Source: CAZUCU01 sp964589635 (GTDB lineage: Bacteria > Patescibacteriota > Minisyncoccia > Phycocordibacterales > JAACPR01). Taken from it: a stretch of 19,572 nt of DNA. Position numbers and translations under genes: made by a program. The stretch covers positions 1-19,572 of the forward strand of contig CAZPRI010000012.1 in assembly GCA_964589635.1 (NCBI GenBank), read 5' to 3'. Positions 13,642 through 19,572 of this stretch are shown here, in pieces. The notes beneath the pieces are model-generated. The model made no database searches. It saw only the letters and a list, made by a program, of their open reading frames with translations, and was not told the origin of the DNA. Positions within the stretch are counted from its first letter, which is position 1; each line of letters opens with the position of its first letter.

Positions 13642-13715
13642 TGGCTGCCCGACAAGGACTCGAACCTCGATTACCTGGACCAAAACCAGACGTCCTACCA
13701 TTAGACGATCGGGCA
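13642..13715 (-). tRNA. trnQ: tRNA-Gln (anticodon UUG), CCA encoded
   Basis: The minus strand folds as a complete cloverleaf. The acceptor stem is TGCCCGA with TCGGGCA, followed by G73 and an encoded CCA. The D arm is GTC/GAC. The anticodon stem TCTGG/CCAGG holds the loop TTTTGGT, whose middle bases TTG give anticodon UUG. The T arm is CGAGG with TTCGAGT and CCTTG, containing one G-U pair. The length is 74 bases and no intron is present. Confidence 0.95.
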
Positions 13716-13730
13716 ATAAAACCTTACACA

Positions 13731-13758
13731 ATTATCTATCAATCAGACAATCGAGCAA
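13731..13758 (-). promoter_or_regulatory. Predicted promoter of tRNA-Gln
   Basis: On the minus strand TTGCTC (13753-13758) and GATAAT (13731-13736) are spaced 16 bases apart. The predicted start is about nine bases before the tRNA 5' end. The -35 lies in a stretch that itself resembles the tRNA 5' end. Confidence 0.45.
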
Positions 13759-13840
13759 TACTTCTACTGCGTGGCTCTATTTATAACAAAAAAAGATTAA
13801 GTATTCAATGGGCTTTATTTTGTTTGACCTTTTTGTTTTT

Positions 13841-13868
13841 TTGACAATAGTCTTTATTATGGTATAAT
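13841..13868 (+). promoter_or_regulatory. Consensus promoter of the lysozyme-like gene
   Basis: TTGACA (13841-13846) and TATAAT (13863-13868) are both perfect and spaced 16 bases. This is the best sigma70-type promoter in the window. It predicts a leader of about 30 bases to the ATG at 13906, and that leader has no Shine-Dalgarno site. Confidence 0.9.
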
Positions 13869-13905
13869 TATATATGACTGTTCACCACACACATATACAC
13901 AACAC

Positions 13906-14409
13906 ATGAAAACAATTGCACTACTTATTCTTGCACTGACTCCTTTGGTTTCTACTGCAAGGACCGTTAAAGTCATCGTCGACTACCCTGTCGGCTGGAC
14001 ATCTGTTTTTGATAGCTCAGAGCTTTCAAAGGCTCAGACGGTCGCCAAAGCAATGGGAATCGTCGAGACTGGAGGCATTCCAAAAAAGGGAGCTTCCGGA
14101 GAGATGAAAACCATTTGGCAGTGGTTACCAGCAACATGGGATAGGATTTCCTCGCGATACAATAAAGAGGTCTTTGGACTGAAAGGTCCCCTTTCTCTCA
14201 ATACTGCAACGGAGGAATCTGTTGTCATCTGGAAATGTGAAAAGTTTCTAGAGAAAGGTTACACACCTCACGAAATTGGTCGTATCTGGAACACCAGTCT
14301 TGGTGGCGCAGAACGACCTTTCATTCGGAGAGGTGTCAACAAGCACGGGATTTGTTATGACTCGTGGGCACACGGCGAAAAAGTCGCCAAAGTGTTCAGA
14401 AGTTTGTAA
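13906..14409 (+). CDS. Secreted lysozyme / lytic transglycosylase-like protein
   Basis: The 167-aa protein begins with a cleavable signal peptide (1-18, cut likely after STA). The mature part looks like a lysozyme-fold muramidase: AMGIVETGG (49-57) with Glu54 as the candidate catalytic acid, TIWQWLPATWDRI (69-81) matching the WQ-PxTW motif of transglycosylases, and IGRIWNTSLGG (124-134) matching the later helix, which usually reads AWNxG. It would cut peptidoglycan in the envelope. The gene is a solo unit with a consensus promoter and a strong terminator. Sampled sequence is about 47-50% GC, far above the 27-30% of dnaX nearby, which suggests transfer or strong codon selection. Family assignment rests on motifs only. 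Confidence 0.65.
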   Translation: MKTIALLILALTPLVSTARTVKVIVDYPVGWTSVFDSSELSKAQTVAKAMGIVETGGIPKKGASGEMKTIWQWLPATWDRISSRYNKEVFGLKGPLSLNTATEESVVIWKCEKFLEKGYTPHEIGRIWNTSLGGAERPFIRRGVNKHGICYDSWAHGEKVAKVFRSL

Positions 14410-14423
14410 CAATAAATTCACAC

Positions 14424-14457
14424 CTGGCCACCGCGAAAGCGGTGGCCAGTTTTATTT
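14424..14457 (+). terminator. Strong terminator of the lysozyme-like gene
   Basis: A perfect 11-bp stem, CTGGCCACCGC (14424-14434) and GCGGTGGCCAG (14439-14449), closes a GAAA tetraloop and is followed by TTTTATTT. Confidence 0.9.
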
Positions 14458-15090
14458 ACCACTCTTTATCACTCCCCAACTCCAAGCACTCATTGCCAAA
14501 AGCGTATAAAACAACATGTGAACAGAAATCGAGTACCAAAGACTTTCAGTATTAATAATTAAGAGTACAAAAATTGGAGCCCCTATAATCGAAAAAAGTA
14601 AATAGAAAACAGATTCTCGAATACTTCTGAATAAAAATAAGTTTAAATGAGCCAACACGAAGACAAACACTGTGGCCAAAAGTGTTACAGCCTCACCAAA
14701 AGATGATATTGCCAAAACAAGTACAGAGACAAAAGCTATTTGCTGAAAAATTATTTCAAATAATTTTGGCAATATAAATCTGGAATCTAATAGTTGAATA
14801 TAGTCATAAAAGAACCAATTTGATTCTTGATTACTTATAAGTCGCAGGACCTTATATACTATGTATGTAAAAAGAATGATTCCAATAAAAATAAATATTC
14901 CGATAATATCGTATGTGAAAAAACTCAAAGCATGAGGGAAAAATATCAAGAGTACACTTGAGGCTCCCAAGAAATACAGAGAGGTCAAATGAGGATGAGA
15001 AATATATTTCTCTTGTTTTTCATCCCACTTTTGATAAATAGACCAAAAAATAAGAATGATATAAAATAGCCAAAATATTGAATTTTCCAT
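14452..15090 (-). CDS. CPBP-type (CAAX protease-like) membrane protein with degenerate motif
   Basis: The ATG at 15090 is chosen over an in-frame TTG two codons earlier; the protein is 212 aa. It is mostly hydrophobic with about seven or eight helices. The second half follows the CPBP (Abi/CAAX protease-like) layout: LFEIIFQQI (110-118) at the place of the EExxFR motif, TVFVFVLAHLNL (140-151) with His148, and TESLWYSISVHML (181-193) with His191. The first motif reads FE and Gln instead of the usual Glu-Glu and Arg, so protease activity is doubtful. It is divergent from pyrD with 45 bases between. A TATAAT lies at 15112-15117. CPBP membership is inferred from pattern alone. Confidence 0.5.
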   Translation of the reverse strand: MENSIFWLFYIILIFWSIYQKWDEKQEKYISHPHLTSLYFLGASSVLLIFFPHALSFFTYDIIGIFIFIGIILFTYIVYKVLRLISNQESNWFFYDYIQLLDSRFILPKLFEIIFQQIAFVSVLVLAISSFGEAVTLLATVFVFVLAHLNLFLFRSIRESVFYLLFSIIGAPIFVLLIINTESLWYSISVHMLFYTLLAMSAWSWGVIKSGK

Positions 15091-15111
15091 ATTCAATACA
15101 TAGTAACAGAT

Positions 15112-15126
15112 ATTATATGGTAAAAT
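15112..15126. promoter_or_regulatory. Overlapping divergent promoter region
   Basis: TATAAT on the minus strand (15112-15117) points to the gene starting at 15090, and TAAAAT on the plus strand (15121-15126) points to pyrD at 15136, nine bases from its ATG. The two units face away from each other across only 45 bases. Confidence 0.4.
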
Positions 15127-15135
15127 CGAGCCATC

Positions 15136-16194
15136 ATGAAAATAAGTATATTCTTAATAGAGTCTAGTTACAGATTCATCATTAGACCAATATTATTTAA
15201 ATTTAATAGTGAAACTGTCCACAACCTATGCCTAAAGACTGGGAGACTGCTTGGAAAGTCCAAGATATTGAGGTCAATAATTTCTTTTTTCCTGGGTAAG
15301 AAATATGAGACAGTAAAGATAGCAGGAATCGATTTTGATTCAAAAATGGGACTTTCAGCAGGCTTTGATTATGATGCGGATCTTTTCAACCTATCTCCTG
15401 CTTTAGGTTTTGGTTTTACAACAATAGGCACAGTAACAAATAGACCTTATTCAGGAAATAAAAGCCCCCAACTAGGGAGATTAATCAAAACAAAAGGATT
15501 ACTTGTAAACAAAGGTTTCAAGAGTAGTGGAATAGACGAAGTATTAAAAAAAATAAATCAAAAATATTTCGACATACCGACAGGAATCAGTATTGGAAAG
15601 ACAAACATAATCGAATTAGATACTATCGAAAAAGCTACTGATGATATTAAGGAGGCCTTTCAAAAAACATTAGCTTCAAATATAAACTTTAGTTTTTATG
15701 AATTAAATATTTCTTGTCCAAATCTTCATGGGGATCTATCATTTTACACAAATGAAAATCTATCATACCTGTTAAATGAAATAACTTCTTTAGGAATAAA
15801 TAAGCCTATCTTTATAAAAATGCCAATAGAATTAGAAGATGAAAAGACAATTGAGTTATTGGAAATAATTAAAGACTTTTCTATAGAGGGGGTTATCTTT
15901 GGGAACCTACAGAAGGACAGGAGTCACCCAACAATAATAAAAGAAGAAATAGCTGTCTATGCAAAAGGTTATGCAAGCGGATTACCGACAAAAGAAAGGT
16001 CAACTGAATTAATAAGAATTACAAAAAAAAGATTTGGCGACAGATTTATCATAATTGGTTGTGGAGGTATTTTTAATACCAAAGATGCGCAGGAAAAACT
16101 TGATGCTGGAGCAGATCTACTACAACTAATAACTGGTTTGGTATTTGAAGGTCCCCAACTTGTAGCAAAAATAAACAGAGAATTATCTAATTAG
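15136..16194 (+). CDS. pyrD: Dihydroorotate dehydrogenase, class 2-like (quinone type)
   Basis: The 352-aa protein oxidises dihydroorotate to orotate in pyrimidine synthesis using FMN. The N-terminal two-helix extension (IFLIESSYRFIIRPILFKF, 5-23, then ETVHNLCLKTGRLLG, 26-40) is typical of class 2 enzymes that sit on the membrane and reduce quinones. FMN-site features follow: GLSAGFDYDAD (72-82), GFTTIGTVT (93-101), NKGFKSSG (125-132), KMP (228-230), SGLPTKERSTELI (281-293) and IIGCGGIFNTKDA (306-318). The catalytic-base motif reads NISCPN (191-196, Cys194), whereas class 2 enzymes usually have SSPNTPGLR. No other pyr gene is nearby. The stop overlaps that of dnaX. Confidence 0.88.
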   Translation: MKISIFLIESSYRFIIRPILFKFNSETVHNLCLKTGRLLGKSKILRSIISFFLGKKYETVKIAGIDFDSKMGLSAGFDYDADLFNLSPALGFGFTTIGTVTNRPYSGNKSPQLGRLIKTKGLLVNKGFKSSGIDEVLKKINQKYFDIPTGISIGKTNIIELDTIEKATDDIKEAFQKTLASNINFSFYELNISCPNLHGDLSFYTNENLSYLLNEITSLGINKPIFIKMPIELEDEKTIELLEIIKDFSIEGVIFGNLQKDRSHPTIIKEEIAVYAKGYASGLPTKERSTELIRITKKRFGDRFIIIGCGGIFNTKDAQEKLDAGADLLQLITGLVFEGPQLVAKINRELSN

Positions 16195-17218
16195 AATCAG
16201 TTAATTCAATAACAGCAATTTCTAAGGGTATTTGTGGTAAATATGTTACCCCTGTTTGAATATACGCGTCTAATATTTTTTGAAGAGTGATTGAAGTAAT
16301 GTCCTTTTCATTAGACCATTCTTCCACTTTTTTTAGATCGGCTTCAGTTAACGATCCTTCCAACTTCTTCAAAACCGCCTTTGAATATCTTGCAAGTAAA
16401 GTTGATCTTATTTTAGAAAGAATAAGAGAAATAAAAATTTTCATTTCTATATTTTGATTAACTGCTTTTGAAATAGTATCTAACGCTTTATCAGAATCCT
16501 TTTTTGAAATAGCATCAATAAAATCATTTACCAATTCTGATTTTGGTGCCCCTGTAACTTTTTCAACCTCTTCTATAGAAACTTTTTTATCTTTTGATGA
16601 GTTTATGACTTTTTGCAGAATTCCATGAGTATCCCTAAAAGAACCATCTCCGAGTAATGCAATTAAATCTGCTGACGCTTGATCCAATTCAAAACCCTCA
16701 GCTTTTGCAGTTTTTACAACCATATCCTTAAGCATCTTCTGTGCAGGTTTTTTAAACGTGTACGTCTCACATCTTGAGATGACTGTGTCTGGTATTTTAT
16801 GAGTTTCCGTTGTCGCTAAAACAAAAATAACATGTGAAGGTGGTTCTTCTAAAGTCTTTAAGAGTGCATTGAAAGCACTTTTTGAAAGCATGTGAACCTC
16901 ATCCAATATGTACACTTTATATTCTGATGAAAAAGGCAATGTTGAGACAGATTCATTCAGAGCTCTAACATCATCAACACTAGTATTTGAAGCGGCATCA
17001 ATCTCATACAGATCATCATCTGATGTTCCAATTTCTTTGGCTAAAATTCTAGCAACAGAAGTTTTACCAGTTCCCCTTGTTCCCGAAAAAAGATACGCGT
17101 GTGCAATGTTTCCTAACTTAATAGATTCTTCTAAAACCTTTGTAACGTGTTCCTGCCCTAAAACATCCTTAAATCTATGCGGTCTATATTTTGTATACAA
17201 AGCTTTAAATTCTGACAT
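16187..17218 (-). CDS. dnaX: DNA polymerase III gamma subunit (short DnaX)
   Basis: The start at ATG 17218 (MSEFKALYTKYRP) gives 343 aa. It is the clamp-loader ATPase: Walker A GTRGTGKT (46-53), EIDAASNTSVDD (72-83), Walker B ILDEVH (104-109), sensor 1 ATTETHKIP (135-143), the SRC motif (148-150) and sensor 2 GDGSFRD (190-196). The four-Cys zinc module that normally lies between the RILAK helix and EIDAASN is missing; only GTSDDDLY separates them. The protein ends soon after domain III, so there is no tau extension. A TATAAT at 17225-17230 is six bases from the ATG. Confidence 0.95.
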   Translation of the reverse strand: MSEFKALYTKYRPHRFKDVLGQEHVTKVLEESIKLGNIAHAYLFSGTRGTGKTSVARILAKEIGTSDDDLYEIDAASNTSVDDVRALNESVSTLPFSSEYKVYILDEVHMLSKSAFNALLKTLEEPPSHVIFVLATTETHKIPDTVISRCETYTFKKPAQKMLKDMVVKTAKAEGFELDQASADLIALLGDGSFRDTHGILQKVINSSKDKKVSIEEVEKVTGAPKSELVNDFIDAISKKDSDKALDTISKAVNQNIEMKIFISLILSKIRSTLLARYSKAVLKKLEGSLTEADLKKVEEWSNEKDITSITLQKILDAYIQTGVTYLPQIPLEIAVIELTDSN

Positions 17219-17224
17219 AAAGTG

Positions 17225-17230
17225 ATTATA
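17225..17230 (-). promoter_or_regulatory. -10 box of dnaX, leaderless spacing
   Basis: TATAAT is followed by CACTTT and the ATG at 17218. It lies after the terminator of the candidate small RNA, so dnaX has an independent start. Confidence 0.5.
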
Positions 17231-17250
17231 GCAGAAATTACAAAACAAAA

Positions 17251-17299
17251 GAAAAAGGGCCGCCTTGCTCTCTCACTAGGAGAAGACAAGACGACCCTT
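17251..17299 (-). terminator. Long hairpin terminator ahead of dnaX
   Basis: A 13-bp stem joins 17287-17299 and 17255-17267. On the minus strand it has two G-U pairs and no mismatch; on the plus strand the same positions become C-A mismatches, so the RNA is read on the minus strand. A small inner TCTC/GAGA stem lies in the 19-base loop. TTTTTCTTTTG follows. Confidence 0.75.
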
Positions 17300-17361
17300 A
17301 CCATGTTGTTTGTTGCCCGTTTTACAACAATATGGCCAATAAACGGCCTGGAAAACTTCTA
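17251..17361 (-). ncRNA. Candidate small RNA between dus and dnaX
   Basis: On the minus strand TTGCAT (17390-17395) and TAATAT (17368-17373), spaced 16 bases, predict a start near 17361. The roughly 110-base transcript can form a GGCC/GGCC hairpin (17334-17348), a TTGTTG/CAACAA hairpin (17310-17330) and a terminal stem-loop. No convincing protein frame fits. It lacks the GGAA tetraloop signature of SRP RNA, although SRP RNA genes lie upstream of dnaX in some bacteria. Alternatively it is a terminator with a long untranslated tail of dus. Confidence 0.4.
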
Positions 17362-17399
17362 TAATCTATATTATTATTTTATTCATAAAATGCAAGATA

Positions 17400-18485
17400 C
17401 TACTCTTTCATATCCCTAACCCACCTATCTTTTATAGATTCCACTTCCCTTCCGTTTTTTGCAGACATTAATTTTTCTCTCAATTCTTTTGCTCCAGAAA
17501 AACCATTAACATACGCTTTGTAATGTTTTTTCATCATATTGAAATTTTTGTGATTCAAATATTTTTCAAAAAGATATGTGTGCTCAACCATAGCATCTAA
17601 CTTACTCTTAAGATCAATCCTCTCTCCTCCATTCAGCGAATTATTAAAAGCCCATGGGTTTCCAAAAACTCCCCTTCCAATCATTACACCATCACAACCT
17701 GTTTGTTTTACCCTCTCTCTTGCTTCTTCTAAATTTTTTACGTCACCATTCCCTATTATAAGAGTGTCGTATCCCAAAGAATCTCTAAGTTCAACAGCAT
17801 CTTTTATTCTCATCCAATTTGCAGGGACCCTGGACATCTCTTTTTTAGTTCTTGCGTGAATAGATAAAACAGCAATTTTTTCTTTTAGCAAAACTGTTAT
17901 CCAATCCTCCATTGTGTCCTTGTTATAACCTATTCTTGTTTTCACACTAAGAGGAATAATCTCTTTTTTTAATTCCTTACAAGCTCTTTTAATTCCCTTT
18001 TTTGCTGCACGAATTATTTTTACCGCTCGTTTTGGATTCTTGATAAGAGCTGCCCCAGATTCTTGTTTTTGAATAGCCTTAGCTGGACAGCCCATATTAA
18101 TATCAATTCCATCAAAACCTGCTTTTGTAACAAGGTATGCAGCCTCCTCCATCATTTTAAAATCAGACGAAAAAATCTGAGCAACAATTGGTCTTTCATT
18201 TTCAAAATACATCAAATCTCTCCACAATTTTTCTTGAGATGATATACCATCGTTTTTTCTTTTTTTGTGAGGCGCTTTAACCAAACCGTCGCAAGAAACA
18301 AACTCTGTCCACATAACATCAGGATTTCCATGTTTTGCAAACATTTGTCGGAATGCAACATCAGTAACATCAGCCATTGGAGCAATGACCATCATTGGTT
18401 TTTTCAAATCCTTCCAAAAACCTAAATGTACTTTTTTTGAGAAAGGTTTAGATATTTTTTCTACAATATAAGAAATAGTAAACAT
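17400..18485 (-). CDS. dus: tRNA-dihydrouridine synthase
   Basis: The 361-aa FMN enzyme reduces uridines in tRNA. Family features are APMADVTDVAFR (35-46), the catalytic Cys133 in INMGCPAKAI (129-138), SVKTRIGY (180-187), IHARTKKE (209-216), GNGDV (245-249) and IGRGVFGNPW (269-278), then the helical RNA-binding tail with MKKHYKAYVNGFSGAKELR (about 318-337). Length is normal to slightly long. The N-terminal 25 residues precede the barrel. A TATCTT box six bases before the ATG suggests a leaderless message. Which tRNA position it modifies cannot be told. Confidence 0.93.
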   Translation of the reverse strand: MFTISYIVEKISKPFSKKVHLGFWKDLKKPMMVIAPMADVTDVAFRQMFAKHGNPDVMWTEFVSCDGLVKAPHKKRKNDGISSQEKLWRDLMYFENERPIVAQIFSSDFKMMEEAAYLVTKAGFDGIDINMGCPAKAIQKQESGAALIKNPKRAVKIIRAAKKGIKRACKELKKEIIPLSVKTRIGYNKDTMEDWITVLLKEKIAVLSIHARTKKEMSRVPANWMRIKDAVELRDSLGYDTLIIGNGDVKNLEEARERVKQTGCDGVMIGRGVFGNPWAFNNSLNGGERIDLKSKLDAMVEHTYLFEKYLNHKNFNMMKKHYKAYVNGFSGAKELREKLMSAKNGREVESIKDRWVRDMKE

Positions 18486-18491
18486 AGAAAA

Positions 18492-18497
18492 AAGATA
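18492..18497 (-). promoter_or_regulatory. -10 box of dus, leaderless spacing
   Basis: TATCTT on the minus strand is followed by six bases and the ATG at 18485. Confidence 0.35.
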
Positions 18498-18542
18498 CCA
18501 CAGAACAAATTTCTTAGAAAGAATCTAAAAGAATTTTTAGAA

Positions 18543-18710
18543 TTATTTTTCTATAAATTCACCACGAGCGTCTAGGACATAATCGACTTCTGAACATTTC
18601 ACATTTTCAGAAAATGAATCGTAGTAACAAAAACTTGTATAAAGTAGAACTGACCAACTAATCAAAAAGAGATCGGACTCAAGATTATATGTACCCGCAA
18701 GACAGATTGT
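18543..18710 (-). pseudogene. Possible small gene or C-terminal gene remnant
   Basis: The stretch 18486-18793 has no full-length gene. A minus-strand frame open from 18710 to TAA at 18543 encodes 55 residues with no ATG or GTG. It reads like real protein near its end (CSEVDYVLDARGEFIEK). A TTG at 18665 could start a 40-aa product. Either it is the remains of a decayed membrane-anchored protein, like the broken gene next door, or it is chance. Confidence 0.25.
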
Positions 18711-18778
18711 CTAGATGTTTTTTTAAAATAAATCTAATAGTTAGGATAAATATTGAGTTGAAAATTAAAATCAAATGT

Positions 18779-18794
18779 ATCTTGCCAGCAAGAT
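18779..18794 (-). other. Stem-loop after the frameshifted gene
   Basis: ATCTTG (18779-18784) and CAAGAT (18789-18794) form a 6-bp stem with a 4-base loop directly at the stop codon ending at 18794. There is only a weak T-rich tail, so a terminator role is uncertain. Confidence 0.3.
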
Positions 18795-19257
18795 CACTTT
18801 TCAGCACCTGCAACAAACCATCCTTCATTTGCTTCAGTATGTTGCAAATACAAATGCCTTAGTTCTGAATCTTTACTGAAACTGGCAGTACAAAACATAT
18901 TTCTTCCAGATCCACAGTATGATATTTCAGGAAATTTAGTGTCGATAGGTGTTGTTGAAGACTCACTTCCTGAATACATTTGATAGGAGGTCGGTATGAT
19001 TGGTATCCAACCTATTAGTTCAAGAGTATTTTTGCCTCATAATATGAACTCCCTATTCTGTATGTAAAATCTGTATTTTGGGATTGATTTATTTTAGATA
19101 ATTCGATTTTATTAGTTTCTTTATTCTCCATATCATAAGAGTTTTGTTCAGAAAATTTTGTTTTATTCTGTATATAAATACTTACTCCACCGCCAATAAC
19201 AACTACGGCCAACAAAATTAATAAAATAGTTGTGAATACTTTTTTGTGTATTTTCAT
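18794..19257 (-). pseudogene. Membrane-anchored conserved protein, broken by a one-base frameshift
   Basis: Two frames make one protein. The first (ATG 19257 to stop 19015, 80 aa) has an anchor helix (8-29) and ends RIGSSYYEAKILLN. The second frame, ending at 18794, continues without a stop from the A5 run at 19029-19033. Adding one A there gives a single 154-aa protein reading SSYYEAKNTLELIGWIP, with later KFPEISYCGSGRNMFCTASF and HTEANEGWFVAG. That layout (Y-x-A-x-x-x-L-x-x-x-GW-x-P, then FPE-x-x-x-C-GxG-x-x-x-C) resembles a secreted domain family of unknown function that I recall from other bacteria. The cause may be a true mutation, phase variation or a sequencing error in the homopolymer. 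Confidence 0.7.
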
Positions 19258-19263
19258 AAATTT

Positions 19264-19269
19264 ATTATA
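19264..19269 (-). promoter_or_regulatory. -10 box of the frameshifted gene, leaderless spacing
   Basis: TATAAT on the minus strand is followed by AAATTT and the ATG at 19257. Confidence 0.5.
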
Positions 19270-19428
19270 TCAAAACAGTTCACTGCTGTAACGCCAAAGT
19301 GTGTTTTTCCGAACTTTTGGAGAGTGAAGCTGAAATTAATAGTAGTATTCAGAGATATTTTTTTCGTCAAATAAACGTAAAAGTAAAATGAAGGAAAATA
19401 GAATAAACACTTTATCTAGTAATTCAAA

Positions 19429-19572
19429 TTATCCTTGATTAGGAGGATCAGGAAAATCGCAGACTGGATAGCCTTCTACTTGCAACAAATCCCCATTTTT
19501 CCAATAACCAATTTGCTTTAGCTCAGATTCAATTTCCTGAAGTTTATTTAAGATTAAATATTTTTTATTATC
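19429..19572 (-). CDS. C-terminal part of a protein, YqcC/DUF446-like, runs off the window
   Basis: A minus-strand frame open from the window end to TAA at 19429 encodes 47 residues with no internal start. It contains LQEIESELKQIGYW (11-24), which recalls the first helix of the YqcC (DUF446) family, then VEGYPVCDFPDPPNQG at the C-terminus. The protein-like composition supports a real gene. The family link is weak, because the tail differs from typical YqcC. The 171 bases between this gene and the next (19258-19428) hold only that gene's promoter. Confidence 0.5.
   Translation of the reverse strand, partial: DNKKYLILNKLQEIESELKQIGYWKNGDLLQVEGYPVCDFPDPPNQG

Noticed and set aside
13325..13844. 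Plus-strand frames of 153 and 67 aa over the tRNA
   Set aside because: They read through the reverse strand of tRNA-Gln, a well-known source of false ORFs.
17251..17361. SRP (4.5S) RNA upstream of dnaX
   Set aside because: The conserved apical GGAA tetraloop and adjacent internal loop sequence are absent.
17222..17419. 65-aa plus-strand frame between dnaX and dus
   Set aside because: It runs through the terminator stem and promoter elements, overlaps dus and resembles no protein family.
19015..19040. Programmed -1 frameshift site
   Set aside because: The A5 run is not a standard X-XXY-YYZ slippery heptamer and no downstream structure was evident; a plain indel is simpler, though not excluded.
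1..19572. CRISPR array, insertion sequence or transposase
   Set aside because: No regularly spaced repeats, transposase or terminal inverted repeats were seen.

Overview
The window looks like part of a small, AT-rich genome from the Candidate Phyla Radiation (Patescibacteria, most like a Parcubacteria-type lineage). The signs are a DnaX cut down to its core, many short single-gene transcription units, little use of Shine-Dalgarno sites, -10 boxes placed so close to start codons that transcripts would be leaderless, and many small membrane-anchored proteins. The lineage is an inference from gene content and style; no marker gene was searched.

Layout. 1-308 is the N-terminal part of a membrane protein on the minus strand. 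559-1716 is a solitary PurM-like AIR synthetase on the plus strand with a strong terminator. 1766-4779 is a minus-strand block: a YvlD-type membrane protein, an unknown 218-aa protein, a GIY-YIG domain protein, a cupin and a Y-family DNA polymerase. 4928-10611 is a nine-gene copper operon read on the minus strand: CsoR-type repressor, a 46-aa Met/His-rich peptide, a DUF411 protein, two small membrane proteins with CPLC and CALC motifs, a 19-aa ORF, the Cu(I) ATPase CopA, an HMA-SafE/DsbD-like fusion and an anchored cupredoxin. 10666-13494 holds a Gmad2-domain protein, a distant host-attachment/baeRF-like protein, and two tandem M14 metallopeptidase paralogues, one of which has lost catalytic residues. 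A tRNA-Gln(UUG) follows. 13906-14409 is a secreted lysozyme-like protein on the plus strand with a very clear promoter and terminator. 14452-15090 is a degenerate CPBP-type membrane protein, divergent from pyrD (15136-16194). Then come dnaX, a candidate small RNA, and a tRNA-dihydrouridine synthase. The right end holds a possible gene remnant, a membrane-anchored protein broken by a one-base frameshift, and a partial C-terminus.

How the genes fit together. The copper operon is the most coherent system. The CsoR operator sits exactly in the spacer of its own promoter, so Cu(I) binding should release the whole operon. CopA and the HMA-SafE protein would move Cu(I) across or within the membrane, and the anchored DUF411 and cupredoxin proteins would bind it outside. 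The CPLC and CALC membrane proteins and the two tiny peptides are the undescribed parts. Six unrelated genes (yvlD, dinB, csoR, dnaX, dus and the broken 19257 gene) share exactly six bases between the -10 box and ATG, pointing to systematic leaderless transcription. The two plus-strand solo genes (purM-like and lysozyme-like) are visibly richer in GC than their neighbours and end in long perfect terminator stems.
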